64,000 nucleotides of DNA from Amorphophallus konjac (Eukaryota; Streptophyta; Magnoliopsida; Alismatales; Araceae). The notes beneath the pieces were generated by a model. That model was not told the DNA's origin, did not search any database, and worked only from the letters and a program-made list of their open reading frames with translations. Shown here piece after piece: positions 1 through 11,712 of this stretch. The stretch is taken from contig CM040118.1 of the NCBI GenBank assembly GCA_022559845.1, positions 264,267,519 through 264,331,518 on the forward strand, in the 5' to 3' direction. Position 1 is the stretch's first letter. The number at the start of each line of letters is the position of its first letter. A program made the position numbers and the translations under genes.

Positions 1-241
1 CACTTGGTGAGATGGGGTAGTGCTTCGGGTTAAGTAATAAAATATGTATAAGATTGCGTAGCACGACATGTAAGGATAATAAAAATTTTAACCTTCTAAT
101 TATTTTGCAGGTATCTAAGCTCTTTTTTGAAATGAAAGCGAGAGGGTCTACGAGTAAGCTAAGGTTCAATTTCGCTAGAAGGTGGCGAGTCCATCGTAAA
201 AGGTTCGAAGTAATAAGAAGAAAAGGCATAACCTTTCGCAA

Positions 242-364
242 ATGAAATATTTTCACTGTCACAAAGTTGGTCATATAATCAAGGAGTGCTAGCGAAGGAG
301 CGGAGCGTGTCTTCGTTGCTGAAATAAAGATCATGTACTGGCTAATTGCCCTAAGTTACTTCCA
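242..364 (+). pseudogene. gag C-terminal zinc-knuckle remnant of CHR-1
   Basis: Reading from the ATG at 242 gives two zinc-knuckle remnants of a Ty3/gypsy nucleocapsid. The first (HCHKVGHIIKEC) has lost its first cysteine. The second (CLRC, stop, NKDHVLANC) keeps the C-x2-C-x4-H-x4-C spacing but has a TGA in the loop. A further in-frame TAG separates the two. The same two-knuckle arrangement is seen in CHR-2 gag near 52785-52895. Knuckles of this kind bind the element's RNA for packaging. An open frame upstream (54-245) is rich in Lys and Arg but I recognise no domain in it. The copy is dead, and no protease or polymerase follows before the 3' LTR. Confidence 0.7.
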
Positions 365-537
365 CAAGCAAATTGGAACTGATTTCTATCAAATGAAGAA
401 TTTTATATAAGGTATCATTCTCCCTTATCTTTAACTCTAGTAAAATTCTTTTGCATTCCATTAATTATATGATTACCATGTTGTTTTGCAAATAGCGTAT
501 GGCGATTGTCGAATTTGGGGACCAAATTCCTTGAATT

Positions 538-545
538 GGGGAGGA
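538..545 (+). promoter_or_regulatory. Polypurine tract of CHR-1
   Basis: GGGGAGGA directly precedes the LTR start TGTAACACC. It is in the expected place for the plus-strand primer and matches the equivalent purine run before the CHR-2 3' LTR at 56434-56443. Confidence 0.8.
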
Positions 546-3500
546 TGTAACACCTCGGTTAAATAATAAAATATAAAATTTTAAAATTTGAAGTATGTAT
601 TGAAATATAGGTGAGAAATGGTTATAAAAGAAAAATGTGTGATTAATTATCGTGTGAGAGTGAGGTCGAGTTAGTAAAGGGGTAAAATATACATTTTCTT
701 AATTAATGATTTCAATAATGTTTCTTAAAATAATTAATTAATTTTGACAAAAGTATATAAACGGAAAGGGGATAATTATTTTTCTATCATGGCCACAAAA
801 GAAATATCATATTCTGAGACGCAATTGAATTTTTCATGATAATCTAATATATATATATATATATATAATGCAATTAATTGATTTTTCGCCGTTCGCTAAA
901 GTTTTCACCAATTTATAAAAATATAGAAAAAATTATATTCTTATAGAGAACGAAACGTTTAACAATATTGTTAACTGGGCCGACCCCCAATAAAAATTTA
1001 ATGAGGCCGGATTAAAGAGGTTTTTGTCCAAAATCATTGATCTTAATAGCCCAACCTTAATCGACCAAATTCGAGCCCATTTCTCAACCATTTGAGCCCA
1101 AACCAGGCCCAATCGAAAGGTTAACCCTAGTAGATCGATTCACCCTTCAAAACCCTAACCCTAGACCCATAGATTGGCGGTAGCGGCAGCAGATTAGGCT
1201 TCATCCCGAATTTTTCCCCGGTTTTTCTTCCTTGGACTCTCGACTCCAATTCGACCTCTAGAAACCTCTTTGGATGCCATAAATAGAGGGCTTTCGTAGC
1301 CCTAGACCTCCTTTTGTTTTTCCAATAGGTGGCGCAAGCAATCGTGGTCGATCGAGGGCGAATCAGGGCGAGAACGGTGACGTGTTCGCGACTAGGGTTT
1401 AGCGCGTCTTCCCTTTCTTCTTCCAAATCGCTAGGTGTCTCTCAGGTGTAAAGATTAAGTTAATATACCATCTTGTTCGTCCTCCTGATCCCTTTCTTTT
1501 GATACCTATTTGCCTAAAATCCATGCACCAAGCTGCCCTAATTTCATATTTTACGCCGAGGTATACCTGAAAGGGTAACTTCCATGTTAACTCGTTTTGT
1601 ATGATTTAGGCTCATTAAATTTTAATCAAAGCATGCCATCTCATACAGTTTTGAATGCTCTTTCTAATGGCAGTATTTTCCCTAAATTTCGTTCACCCTA
1701 TCATGTGGAATTGAGATTTTATCATGGTTTGTCGAGGCTCGCCGTCGGCGTGGTCTCGGGTTGACTAAACGGTCCTTTCAGTGGCCGCTAGACAAGTAGC
1801 GGCCTTACGATAGACCGTCTGAGTCATTTGGCGGTTCCACGATAGACCGCTTCAAGCCCTGCATTTTAAAATTTTTGTATGACTAATTTCACAATAAATA
1901 AAAGTCCCTACGATAGACCGTTTTATGATTTTGGCGGCCCTTATATAGACCGTTTCATTTCATCTGGCAGGGTATTTTAAACTCTATATCATGCATTTTT
2001 AACTACAGAAGTACTAATATTTTAGTATGACACCTTGGTCCATAACGATGTAGAAAGTGATGTTAACCTAGTATCATGATTATAACCTAGTATCATGATT
2101 ATAGGCCTTTAATTTTATTATTCACATGAAAGTTGTTTTGACATAAGTTAAATGCTCATATGAAACATAATGAAAGCTTGGTTGTAAATCTTGTAAATTT
2201 TGAACCATGCTATTATAATGTTATGATCTTAATATCATTGTTTGACAGTCATACCACTCCGGTGGGACTGACTGACCGCATCGTCTCGTTTTTCACGTTT
2301 CATATAGCCTCAATCTTGTAATAGTTGGGACTCTCCGCCGGATATTCTTTCCGTCGGACTAGGACCACTATTATGAGACCTTCGTAAGTCCCCGTGAGCA
2401 TGGGATTCCCACCAGGATGCCGGGGGGGTTGTACCCCCAAGACCAGAACCCCTGGACGTGTTTTGATTCGTGTTTGGGCCAGTCCAAATCTGGACTACTC
2501 TGCGACCGTAGCGGCCCAACTTGAGACCACTAAGCGATCCTTGGCGGCCAAGGTTTAGACCGCTATCCCCCTCTTGCCCTAGGTTAAGTAATGGGCTTGG
2601 GTTTAGTCTGATTCTTTTGAGCCCAGTCAATTCTAACCTAGCCCAATCCGTTCTATTTGACTTTAGCTTCGTGGGCTGAACTCTTGTTTGGACCCATTCT
2701 GATTTGGGCTAAATTGAGGACCTTTTTGGGTTCGCTTTAAGAGCATGTTATACTTAACCATACGCGGTCTAAGGTTAGACCGTCAATATCACCTTAGCGG
2801 CCCAGTTATTGACCGCTAAAATCGAGGTTTAATATGATTCTCCATGTTTTGTTGTTGTGATAGTAGTCATATCAAGGTTGGCCTTGAACTGCGAAATCTT
2901 GCTTGATCCTTGTTCTTCCACTTGATATCTATTCCAATTCTATTGAAATATCATTTGATCTTAGTCGGTATGTTACATAGCTTAAACCTTGGAACTCTTA
3001 GCCATTAACCATTATGGATGTCTCGATTTCATGGGATCTATGATTCAAACAAATCAATGCCAAGGTAAACACATTAAAGGGCCCAGTCTGGTCCTGGGAG
3101 GCGCACCCGAAAAGTACTTGATCCTCGAGGAGGTGAATGACTAGGTGTGGCATTTGGCATCGGTACTATCTAGCGTGTTGAGTCTACGGTATTCCACACT
3201 CTCGTGATACTTGCTATACTTGCTTGAAAGCATGAAGTGCTTGCTTGCGTGACACGACATGACTTGACTTGACTCGACTGGACTTGATAAATGGCCATTC
3301 ACTTATTATTGTGCATGATGTATTGACTTGACTTGACTTGGCATGTTGCCACTCACGTGAAATTCTGGTTATTATTTTGCTATCTCGATTTGTAATGCTC
3401 CTTTCCATTTATCTATCAATTATCTTCTGATCTTGTTGGTTACCAGCTTGTTTTATTGAATTCTTGCTTTATTTATACATTCATGAAAATGATTAATTAC

Positions 3501-3898
3501 TTAAACTTCGCCTGATGATAGAGTATAATACCCACTGAGATTTTCGCTCACCCCCCCTTATTTCCATCCTTTTCAGGTAGCGCGGTAGGTGGAACGTTTG
3601 CAATTGGGATCGGGTCAACGTGATCGAGTGAACCTGGAGCTTAAAGACCGGAGTCTTTTATTTCTTGAGTCCAGATAGTATAGTCGTCTTGCTATTTTCT
3701 CTTCTTTATTTCTTTTATTGAGTCAAATTGTATTTAATTTTCCAAATATTAATAAAATTATATTTTTCTCAAATTAATGGCCTCCATGTTTTAAATATCA
3801 ATTTTTGTGTTCATTTATTTTCTGCTCGAATTATCATGACTGTTTCGCTGCCACATTCCGAGCATCGCTTCCCACTACTATCGGTTCGGGGCGTGACA
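546..3898 (+). repeat. 3' LTR of CHR-1 (3353 bp)
   Basis: It starts TGTAACACC and ends GCGTGACA. Several blocks recur in the CHR-2 LTRs: the GACAGTC...CTGACTGACCGC block near 2246-2282, the GGGACTCTCCGCCGGATATT block near 2328-2348 and the GGGCCCAGTCTGGTCCTGGG block near 3078-3097. The LTR contains a short (AT)n tract at about 847-866 and many degenerate GCGGCC...AGACCG motifs (1740-1975, 2500-2570, 2760-2820). A possible TATA box, CATAAATA, is at about 1278. The open frames within it are small and unconserved and I do not call them genes. Confidence 0.85.
1740..1975 (+). repeat. Degenerate GCGGCC...AGACCG motif array in the CHR-1 LTR
   Basis: At least four loosely repeated units pair a GCGGYC-like half with a GAYAGACCG half 8-12 bases later, for example GCGGCCTTACGATAGACCG at about 1799-1817. 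The halves are near inverse complements. Comparable units occur in both CHR-2 LTRs at about 49910-50080 and 57420-57590. Confidence 0.6.
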
Positions 3899-6123
3899 GA
3901 GTTCATACAATTCTTAAAGGATAATGTTATCCTTTCCCAATGGACTCCTCCTTACACACCACAGATGAATGGCGTATCAGAATGGAGAAATCGCACCTTG
4001 TTGGACATGGTGCTATCCATTATGAGTTTCTCAAAATTACCAGTATCCTTATGGGGGTATGCGCTAGAGTCAGCAGCATATCTTTTGAATAGGGTTCCCA
4101 ATAAATCTGTGTCTTCTACTCCATATGAGATATGGAAAGGTAGAAAGCTCGACTTTAAACACATTAAAGTGTGGGGCTATCCAGCCCATGTGAAGATACA
4201 TGACGCAGATAAATTGGAATCCAGAATCGATAAGTTCAGGTTTGTTGGATACGCAAGAGAAACATTTGGGTATTACTTTTACCACCCTCGTGAACAAAAG
4301 GTGTTTGTTGCCAAGAGAGCTGTCTTCTTGGAAGAGGAATACCTTATCCAGGAGGACAGTGGGAGTAAAGTAGATCTAGAAGAGGTTCTAGATCGACAAA
4401 CCATGCAAGCTTCATCAGATGAGCCATCGGTTCCGAAGCCCATTCAGGAACACACATTGGTACCCCGTAGGTCTGGTAGAGTACCAAAACAACCTGAAAG
4501 ATATGTTGGACATATCGATGAAGGTGCATGTTATACTGAGGATGGTGATCCTCAGACCTACATAGAGGCCATTGACAGCCCACACTCTGGGAAATGGCAA
4601 GAAGCAATGAATTCTGAGATGCAGTCCATGTACACCAACCAAGTTTGGAACTTGGTAGACTTACCTGAAGGTATTGTACCTATTGGGTGCAAGTGGATAT
4701 TTAAGAGAAAGATTGGTGTAGATGGACAAATCGACACTTATAAGGCAAGGTTGGTGGCAAAGGGTTATCGTCAAAGATAAGGGATTGACTATGATGAAAC
4801 GTTCTCACCAGTTGCCATGATAAAGTCGATCAGAATTCTTCTTGCCATTGCGGCACACTTTGATTACGAAATTTGACAGATGGATGTGAAGACTGCATTC
4901 CTCAATGGAAACCTTGAGGAAGAAGTGTATATGATACAACCCGAAGGCTTCACATCCAAAGAATTTCCGAACAAAGTATGTAAGCTTCAAAAATCCATTT
5001 ATGGATTGAAGCAAGCCTCCCGGAGCTGGAACATGAGATTTGATGAGGCTATCAAATCTTATGACTTCATTTAGAATGATGATGAACCATGTATGTATAA
5101 GAAAACTAGTGGGAGTGCAGTCACTTTCCTTGTACTTTACGTTGATGACATCCTACCATTGAGATTGATGTGGGAATGTTATCATCAGTAAAAGTATGGT
5201 TATCAAATAGCTTCTCCACGAAGGATTTGGGAGAAGCATACTACGTATTGGGAATGCGTATCTATAGAGATAGATCTAAGAGGATGCTTGGCTTGACCCA
5301 ATACATGTACATAGATACCATTGTCAAAAGGTTTGGCATGGAGAATTCCAAGAGAGGTCTCATACCAATGAGACATGGAATTATTCTCTCTAAGGACCAA
5401 TCTCCCAACACTCTTGAAGAGAGGGCATACACGGATAGAGTTCCCTATGCCTATGCGATAGGGTCTATCATGTATGCCATGATATGTACGAGACCTAATG
5501 TGGCATTTGCTCTAAGTGTTACGAGCAGATATCAGGCAAATCCAGGTGATGCACACTGGAAGGCTGTGAAATGCATCCTTAAGTACTTGAGAAGGACAAA
5601 GGATATGTTTTTGATTTATGGAGGAGGAGACTTGAAACTACGAGCATACACTGACTCGAGTTTCCAGTCTGATCCGGATGATAGTAAGTCTACTTCCGGA
5701 TTTGTGTTCACATTGAATGGTGGTGCAGTAAGCTGGAAGAGTTCCAAGCAAGAAACCACTGCAGATTCGACGACAGAAGCTGAGTATATTGCTGCAGCTG
5801 AAGTCACCAAGAAGGCAGTGTGGATGAAGAAGTTCATCACCGACCTTGGAGTGGTGCCGAGTATCTCTGATCCAATCCCGTTGTTATGTGACAACAATGG
5901 GGCTATTGCATAGGCGAAAGAGCCCCGGTCTCATCATAAGTCGAAGCACATTCTGAGGCGATTTCATCTGATCAGGGAGATTATTCACAGAGGAGATGTA
6001 TTGGTGGAAAGGGTTCCTTCCACTGATAACATGGTAGATCCACTGACGAAGCCTCTGACTCAAATTGTGTTTGAACGTCACCTAGAGCCTATGGGTATAC
6101 GACATAAAGGTGATTGGATTTAG
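3899..6123 (+). pseudogene. COP-1 pol: integrase C-terminus, reverse transcriptase, RNase H
   Basis: This is the 3' half of a Ty1/copia polyprotein. The integrase end is seen as PYTPQMNGVSEWRNRT and the following GYALESAAYLLNRVP block (about 3948-4110). Reverse transcriptase begins with WQEAMNSEM and includes [20 protein letters not shown] and the YVDD catalytic motif near 5140. RNase H includes YTDSSFQSD, SWKSSKQ and EAEYIAAAE, with a conserved tail ending at TAG 6121-6123. The polyprotein would integrate element DNA and copy the RNA inside virus-like particles. In-frame stops lie near 4778, 4875, 5072 and 5911, and the frame shifts just after YVDD near 5155. At least three of the stops replace residues usually Trp or Gln in this family, consistent with C-to-T or G-to-A changes. 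The element is dead. I do not assign a copia lineage. Confidence 0.92.
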
Positions 6124-6126
6124 TCC

Positions 6127-6137
6127 AAGTGGGAGAT
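6127..6137 (+). promoter_or_regulatory. Polypurine tract of COP-1
   Basis: AAGTGGGAGAT immediately precedes the LTR start TGTTGG at 6138 and follows the pol stop codon by three bases. This is the usual copia arrangement. Confidence 0.8.
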
Positions 6138-7690
6138 TGTTGGTTATCTATGTCCTCAAGCCAATCATAACATGTACAATCTTGTTCATTAATAATGACA
6201 AAGGCTTTTAATATTCATTATGTGTGATTTGTTTATCGTTTCATAATGAAGTCCATGAATAGGCGCAATAGATATTAATTATGATGAGATCATAACAATG
6301 AGATTAGTATCTTTTAAACGCATATTCTTAATTGTTCCTAGTCAAGAATATCTGAGAAGGACATCAGATATCCAGTGAGACTAGTACATGTTGCTCCTGC
6401 TCATATGATGAGGGTGGATGGTCTCAGACACTTATGTGGAGACACTAAGGTGAACCTGTAGGTGCTCATTACAGAATGAGTTCACTGAAGTGATCCAACA
6501 TGAATCACTGGATGGTAATATTACCTGACTGTCAACCAGTTAGATTCATCATCATAGTGGCATGATTGGTCCTTTGACCTGAGACACCAATGACATCTTG
6601 TCGGTGGACTTCTGGGTTTTGACCTTAGCTTATTGATCTCTAGTCATGAGGTCTTAATCAGTTATGTGATCGAATCTAGTGGAATACCTTCGAAGGTGAT
6701 TGTGTGATCAATACGGGATCATTCGCTCTCGGTAATTGAGAGAGAATGCTCTAGGGAGTGATGCCTAGGAGTCCCGGGCCAGGGCAAGACAACATATCAG
6801 AAAAGGAGTTTTCTGGTAATTCTTTTATGGCATCTAATCTAAGTGAGTGTGTGTTCTTGGGTTTGACAGTTAACCATACCCTCAAGCATACTCTAGAGCA
6901 TTGTACGAGTGAAGGACTATAGTCACGTGGTAACTGTTGACGGAAGGGTTCCTTGAGCGGGTTGCTGAACCCCAATGCCTTCTAGGGTCATGCGGTGTTG
7001 CTTGGCACCCAACTTGATCAGAAGCCCAATCAATTATCATGAGATGATAATTAGACGAAGTGTTTATTTAATATGAGATAATAAATAAACTAATTTTACC
7101 ACTAAGGAGTTATTGGGCTATTGGGCTGAAAACTGGACTGGCACTTGGGCCTGGAGGGTCACACGCATATAAGTTCTTTGGTTAGGGGATATTAAGTGGG
7201 TGTTTATATTAATCCGGAGACTTTTATGAAAAATGGAATGGATTAATATAAATACATGCCAAAGGGAAACCCTGGGCCAAGCTCCAAGATTTTCCCACGT
7301 TGTGGCAGCCGCCCCTCCTCAACCTCTTCTCTCTGGTCGCCCCTTTCTCTCTCCCGTAGGAGCACAAGGTCGCATGCCACCCCGAGTGCCCGTGATGAGG
7401 AGTCGAGCGAGAGATCAGCCGGTGAGAGACGAGATGAGGACGATCCCTCAACCTGAGAATCACGTGGATACCACTAGAGGCCGGGCACCTGCCCGGCTAG
7501 TGGCATCGCTCAGAAGGAATCAACCCTTGGTCGCGGATCCGACTCCGCGCAAGGTGAAGATCTGATCTTCTGTTGTTTAGGTTCGTAGAAATAGATCAAG
7601 GACCGCGAGGATTTAAGAGAAGAAATATTTTAAATTCCGCCGCATTCTCATATCTCTAATTTCCTATCTAGTCCCCTTGCGATCCGTACA
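6138..7690 (+). repeat. 3' LTR of COP-1 (1553 bp)
   Basis: It runs from TGTTGGTTATC to GATCCGTACA, with TG...CA ends. A TATA-like box, TATAAATA, is at 7247-7254. The 5' LTR partner is outside the window. Overlapping open frames on both strands at 7224-7565 are in the GC-rich downstream part and I treat them as chance. Confidence 0.85.
7247..7254 (+). promoter_or_regulatory. Candidate TATA box in the COP-1 LTR
   Basis: TATAAATA lies inside the LTR about 1.1 kb from its start, a plausible U3/R boundary. It is supported only by motif and position. Confidence 0.4.
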
Positions 7691-7695
7691 ATATA

Positions 7696-8573
7696 TTGGT
7701 TCTCCGCCATGAAGTCAACATCTATCAACTTGTCGACCTCCTTACAAATTTGACTTATCAATTCGGACCTCATTCGCCGGGGTAATTGCTTCACCGGCTT
7801 GGCTTTAGAGTCATGGCCAGAATATGCTGGGCAACTACAGGGCTAGGTCATGGCATTTCTTTATAATTCCAAGCAAAGCAATCTCAGAATTCCTGAAGCA
7901 GCTTTATGTATGCCCCTCTCTCTTCGGGCAGCAGGAGGGCACTCAGGAAGGTCGGCCTAGGATCATCCTTCGTGCTGAGGTTTATTTCGACCAATTCATC
8001 AATAGTGGCTTGGCCGCCATCTTCTATTTATGCAGGAGCCGGCTGTAGGTCTACAAAGCCTTCGTCATCTTCTTCAGCTTCGAGGGCCTCGTAGATCTAT
8101 TCTTGTCTTATTTCGCCTGATGGCGGGACTTCAGCTTTGTCTTTTTTCGAACCAGTTTGCAGCTGATTGGGCTGGATGATCAGCTCTAGTGTCAGCAGTG
8201 GATGCTCTGTGCAGCCTAGATGCCGGCTTATGGGTGGAGCGCCTTCAAGGGCGGGATGACTTTCTTCAGCTTTTGACTCTTGTGAGTTGTTGCTGGGAAT
8301 TGTAGTTGCTTGCGTTGAGAGGGACTCCCAGCATCTGCACAGAGCAACAGCTCCATGATCATTATGCGCTCGTGGCTGAGGCAGGCCCGAGCCCTTCGAT
8401 TCAGCCGATGATTCGGCTATTTCATAGTCCTATGTATTCATCATAGATTGCCTACAGGGGGCCTTCACTTATTATAGTGCAGATGGAAATCATGTCAATT
8501 TCTTGGCAGTCTTCAACGGAGAAACCTAGCCCCGGGTGTTGAGTAACCTGTAGTAATCTTCTGTCCATGTTTG
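7696..8573 (-). pseudogene. TAT-1 pol fragment: protease-RT linker and start of reverse transcriptase
   Basis: Read on the minus strand, this continues TAT-1 after removal of TAT-2. Near 7915-7985 the minus strand encodes a block with FLSALLLPEERGAYIKLLQEF, followed by CFAWNYKEMP. These are typical of the region just before reverse transcriptase in Tat-type Ty3/gypsy polyproteins. The proline/lysine-rich lead into RT and the first RT residues follow before the COP-1 LTR at 7690/7691. The fragment has several in-frame stops and possible frameshifts. The reading frame at 45310 remains open across the join to 8573, which is independent support that the two pieces were once adjacent. The rest of RT, RNase H and integrase would lie left of the window, beyond COP-1 and CHR-1. 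Confidence 0.75.
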
Positions 8574-8578
8574 GTGGC
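8574..8578. repeat. TSD of TAT-2: GTGGC (partner 45305-45309)
   Basis: GTGGC flanks TAT-2 on both sides. Removing TAT-2 and one copy rejoins TAT-1 pol in an open frame. Confidence 0.9.
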
Positions 8579-9421
8579 TATGGACATCAAAAAAATGATG
8601 ATCATACGGCATGCGCGTCCCGGCACCCGAAAGCGAGTCGAGGACGGAAAGACCGAATAAACCCCATACCTCGCCCGATCAGGACGAGAACGCACCTGGT
8701 GGTCTGCTACTTGATAAGGAAGTCCCTCAAGCAGAAGATATGGCCACGGCTCCCCAACTGGCAGTGCCGAAGGCTGAATCAGAAGAAAACCCAAGAAATC
8801 GGACACGAGTTCGGCACGCGTCGGAAATCACTCAAAGTCCTAAACTGGGACTCGGAGGCTTCAAACTAAATACCCTAGAGGCGGTGCATTACAACAAAAG
8901 CAACATGGGAGGACAACCGTCCGGCCGAATCAACGCCAAGCTAGAAAGAAACCCTATGACACTTAAACCAGTGCGGCCGTGCCTATATGGCCCTAAATCG
9001 GCGTGCACCCATCCAATAGGTCCAAACCAGCGCGCCCCTCCTCTTAGTGATAATCCGGCATGCACCTATAATGGGTATAAATCGGCGTGCTACTCTCTTG
9101 CTCCTAAATCGGCGTGCTCACCCCCACGTCGTTTCAGCTGAGTCACCCATCCCATCGCAAGTCCGATCCCCTATTTTCGAGTGCGAACAGAAAGAACTTA
9201 CCTGAAATGGACGAGTTGCCTGCTCCTGACCAACATGCAACTACCTGAGCCCCTCCACCTCTCAGGAATAGAAGGCTTCAAGCTTTGCACCGAACATTAC
9301 TTCTTCGCCGGTCGCCGTCGACCAATCTCGTGGAGGCAACTTCCCTACTCTACGACCCCCTCTACCGGCAGGCCACTCAAGGGCTTCGAGCGAGGCACAG
9401 AGGGGAAGAAGAAAAAGGCAC

Positions 9422-9429
9422 TATAAAAG
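9422..9429 (+). promoter_or_regulatory. TATA box of the TAT-2 5' LTR
   Basis: TATAAAAG in the context GGCACTATAAAAGAAAG. The same box is at 43081-43088 in the 3' LTR and, inverted, at 62913-62920 in the TAT-1 LTR. Conservation in three copies supports a promoter. Confidence 0.7.
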
Positions 9430-10774
9430 AAAGTCATACTCCACTGACTGAAGGGGCTGGCTGGCGAACAAGAGAAAAAGAGAGAGAAGATAAGAGAGCC
9501 AAAAAGAAACTCCATCGACATGCATCTGCAGAGTGAAGAGAAGGGAGAAAAGAGAGAGGGAGAAGAGAGGTGAGCTTGGGGGGGGGGGGAGCTTGTGCTC
9601 TTTTTCCACTCCCGCAACTATGTAATATCCTTTTTTTTCTCTCCTGTTGCTTTCTTTCTAGCCATGGGGTATTTTCCCCTCTAGCAGTGTGTTCTTCCGT
9701 CGCCCTCCTGGCCCTTTATGGATGAATAAAAAGAAAAGTCTTCTATGTTTATGCATCGGCTCGCCCATCTCACTGAGTCTCTTTCCCTCTCCCTATCATC
9801 TAATCACCCAAGGCCCTTCGAAGCTTGCGCCCCGATGGCATGGCCTTCGAAAGAACCCATCTAAGACCTTGAATAATTATAGCCGTTCATGGCGAACATC
9901 CGTCCCTGTCGAACTTCCATGAAGCTACAACCCGTGAGTTGCTAGAACCTTTGAACACTGGTCCTCGAGCTTCTGCACTCACATATGGGTCCTCCGACTA
10001 CCGTTAGGCCACTCTGAGTTTTTGGGACAGTCCCAGAATATTCCGTTTGACGATCCCTCTCACTTCCTCTCGCAAGCCTCAGTCGGGGGGAGATGCTGCC
10101 CAATTTTCGCCAGGAATATGAACAATGAGAACAAGGACACGGGCACATAAGGGTGAATGAACGTATGACGCTTTCTGATGCTTGAATCCCTCTGAACATA
10201 ACATAAACTGAACCTCTGAGTGCCTGTAAGAGGACCCTTCGGATAAAACATTCAAACCTTCATCTTGACATGTGAATAAGACATTCAAGCCTTCCCACTG
10301 AGCCAACAAACAGAAAAGCAGGATGTTTAACCCCCCCTTAACTTATCATGAGCAGAGGCTTATGAACTCCAAACCTCTGAAAATGAAAACATCTAAACCT
10401 TCTTGTCAATCTCTTGACAAGTGAACAAGACATTTAAACTCTCTCACTGAATCAACGGATGAGAGAATAAATCGTTCTAAATCTTCTCCTTAGCCACCTG
10501 TTCAATCTGCAAGCTAATAAAAAAGAAGAACAAAGCAAAATCCGACGTGGCCTTAACCCAACGCGCTCTAATCTGGCGTGGGGGGGTGCCGCGCCGATTT
10601 TGATCCCCTCTCATAACCCAATTTCTTGAACTCAACGTAATCCGGTGCCCAGATAGCGCACCGGTTCAACCCTCTTCTCAAAACCTATTTTGGCAAGTCT
10701 GCCTTGAAATCGGCGCGCCCCAATATTCTCCACTAAACCAGCGTGCCCCTATGGCCTCCCATTCATCCACATAA

Positions 10775-10925
10775 CCAGCGCGCCCCTTTCATCCCCCCGA
10801 AACCGACGCGCCCCTTTCTATCCTTCTAAACCAGCGTGCCCCTTTCATCCCTCCGAAACCAGCGCGCCCCTTTCTATCCTTCTAAATTGGCACGCCCCTT
10901 TCATCCCTCCAAAACCAGCGCGCTT
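10775..10925 (+). repeat. 28-bp tandem array (CCRGCGCGCCCC) in the TAT-2 5' LTR
   Basis: Six units start at 10775, 10803, 10831, 10859, 10887 and 10915, exactly 28 bp apart. The first 12 bases are close to CCGGCGCGCCCC. The rest alternates between TTTCTATCCTTCTAAA-like and TTTCATCCCTCCGAAA-like spacers, giving a 56-bp higher-order unit. The corresponding part of the 3' LTR (44397-44520) has fewer and differently arranged units. Confidence 0.85.
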
Positions 10926-11712
10926 CCTAAAAGAAAACCATCAACCCAATAAAAGAAAAGATGCCAAGCGAATAAAGGAAATGAACCACCCATGTGCGTG
11001 AATAAACAAAAAGACTTAAGAACTAAAACAACGATAAAAAAATGCTATAACCACGCATATCTTGGAACCCTCGCTCCTCCGAATTGAGTATGAAGAGAAA
11101 AGCGATGATGTCCCACTGAATTGGACGTGGACCTCGGGAGCTCCTCCCGTTATGGCCATGGTCTGAAACCAGTTCGGGCCAATAGTTCGCCAACTTGACC
11201 CGCCTCTACCGGGACCTACTCCCGCATTCTCACAAAACTTGCCACATCTGCGGCAGACATTTGTACGATTTTATCGCCATCTTCTACGCTACAAACACGA
11301 ACTTCCATCCGAACATGAAATGGTACGCAAGTGACGGACACATATGAGTTTATGAACGTTCACACCCCAATGCGGGGTTCGCTTAAACGCAATTTGAGAT
11401 TTTGCTCTTGCTTCGTTATTATGAATTTCAGGCCGTAGGGCCCCTTTTCTTGGCAATCAATCAAGGGTTTTCCCCTCTCTGAGGGGATGTAATTAATGCC
11501 GTAGCCTTTATGGTACGGCGGGTTCTCAGTCCCGACATGATACACATAATCATCTGATTAGTCAGATCGAGCGCACCCTGAGCTTCCTTGAAGCCCGAAT
11601 AAATCGTCACCTAGGTGACTAGCATGCCCTCAAACTCAATAAACTGAATAAATGAACAAACAAATGAATAAATTAAATAAAAGAAGTGCTCCCAAAAGTG
11701 CATCTACAAGTC

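Larger units (their letters stand above)
1..3898 (+). mobile_element. CHR-1: 3' part of a Ty3/gypsy element (gag remnant, PPT, 3' LTR)
   Basis: The element enters from the left edge. Only its internal 3' end (1-545) and 3' LTR (546-3898) are in the window. The last internal bases, around 515-545, match the corresponding bases before the 3' LTR of CHR-2 (56407-56443), and the LTR shares several blocks with the CHR-2 LTR, so both belong to one family in the broad sense. The right end GCGTGACA at 3891-3898 abuts Ty1/copia integrase sequence, so CHR-1 inserted into COP-1. The bases after it, GAGTT at 3899-3903, should be one copy of the TSD; the other lies outside the window. Between the gag zinc knuckles (242-364) and the PPT there are fewer than 200 bp, so pol is absent here. 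Confidence 0.85.
3899..7690 (+). mobile_element. COP-1: 5'-truncated Ty1/copia element
   Basis: This segment holds the C-terminal part of integrase, then reverse transcriptase, RNase H, a polypurine tract and a full 3' LTR, in Ty1/copia order. Its left side is cut by the CHR-1 LTR at 3898/3899. Its right side ends in GATCCGTACA at 7690 and is followed by minus-strand pol sequence of TAT-1, so COP-1 inserted into TAT-1. The expected right TSD is ATATA (7691-7695); its partner is outside the window. The copy is inactivated by stops and a frameshift. Confidence 0.9.
8579..11708 (+). repeat. 5' LTR of TAT-2 (3130 bp)
   Basis: It begins TATGGACATC; the 3' LTR has TGTGGACATC, so the terminal G has probably mutated. 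It ends TCTACA. It matches 18468-19193 plus 42967-45304 throughout, and is related to the TAT-1 LTR (60944-63762, minus). It contains a TATA box at 9422, a 28-bp tandem array at 10775-10925 and scattered motifs of type AAACCRGCGCGCC. Open frames such as 8611-9141 lie entirely in LTR and are not genes. Confidence 0.92.

Noticed and set aside
100..112. Possible 3' splice site (pyrimidine-rich stretch then TTTTGCAG) upstream of the CHR-1 gag remnant
   Set aside because: No matching donor is visible in the window, and splicing is not needed to explain the element.
54..245. Basic 63-codon open frame at the left edge
   Set aside because: It lies in the degraded gag of CHR-1 in a different frame from the zinc knuckles and has no recognisable domain.
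8611..9141. Open frame of 176 codons on the plus strand
   Set aside because: It lies wholly in the TAT-2 5' LTR. The 3' LTR copy at 18504 onward breaks it with stops, and the translation is low-complexity and unconserved.
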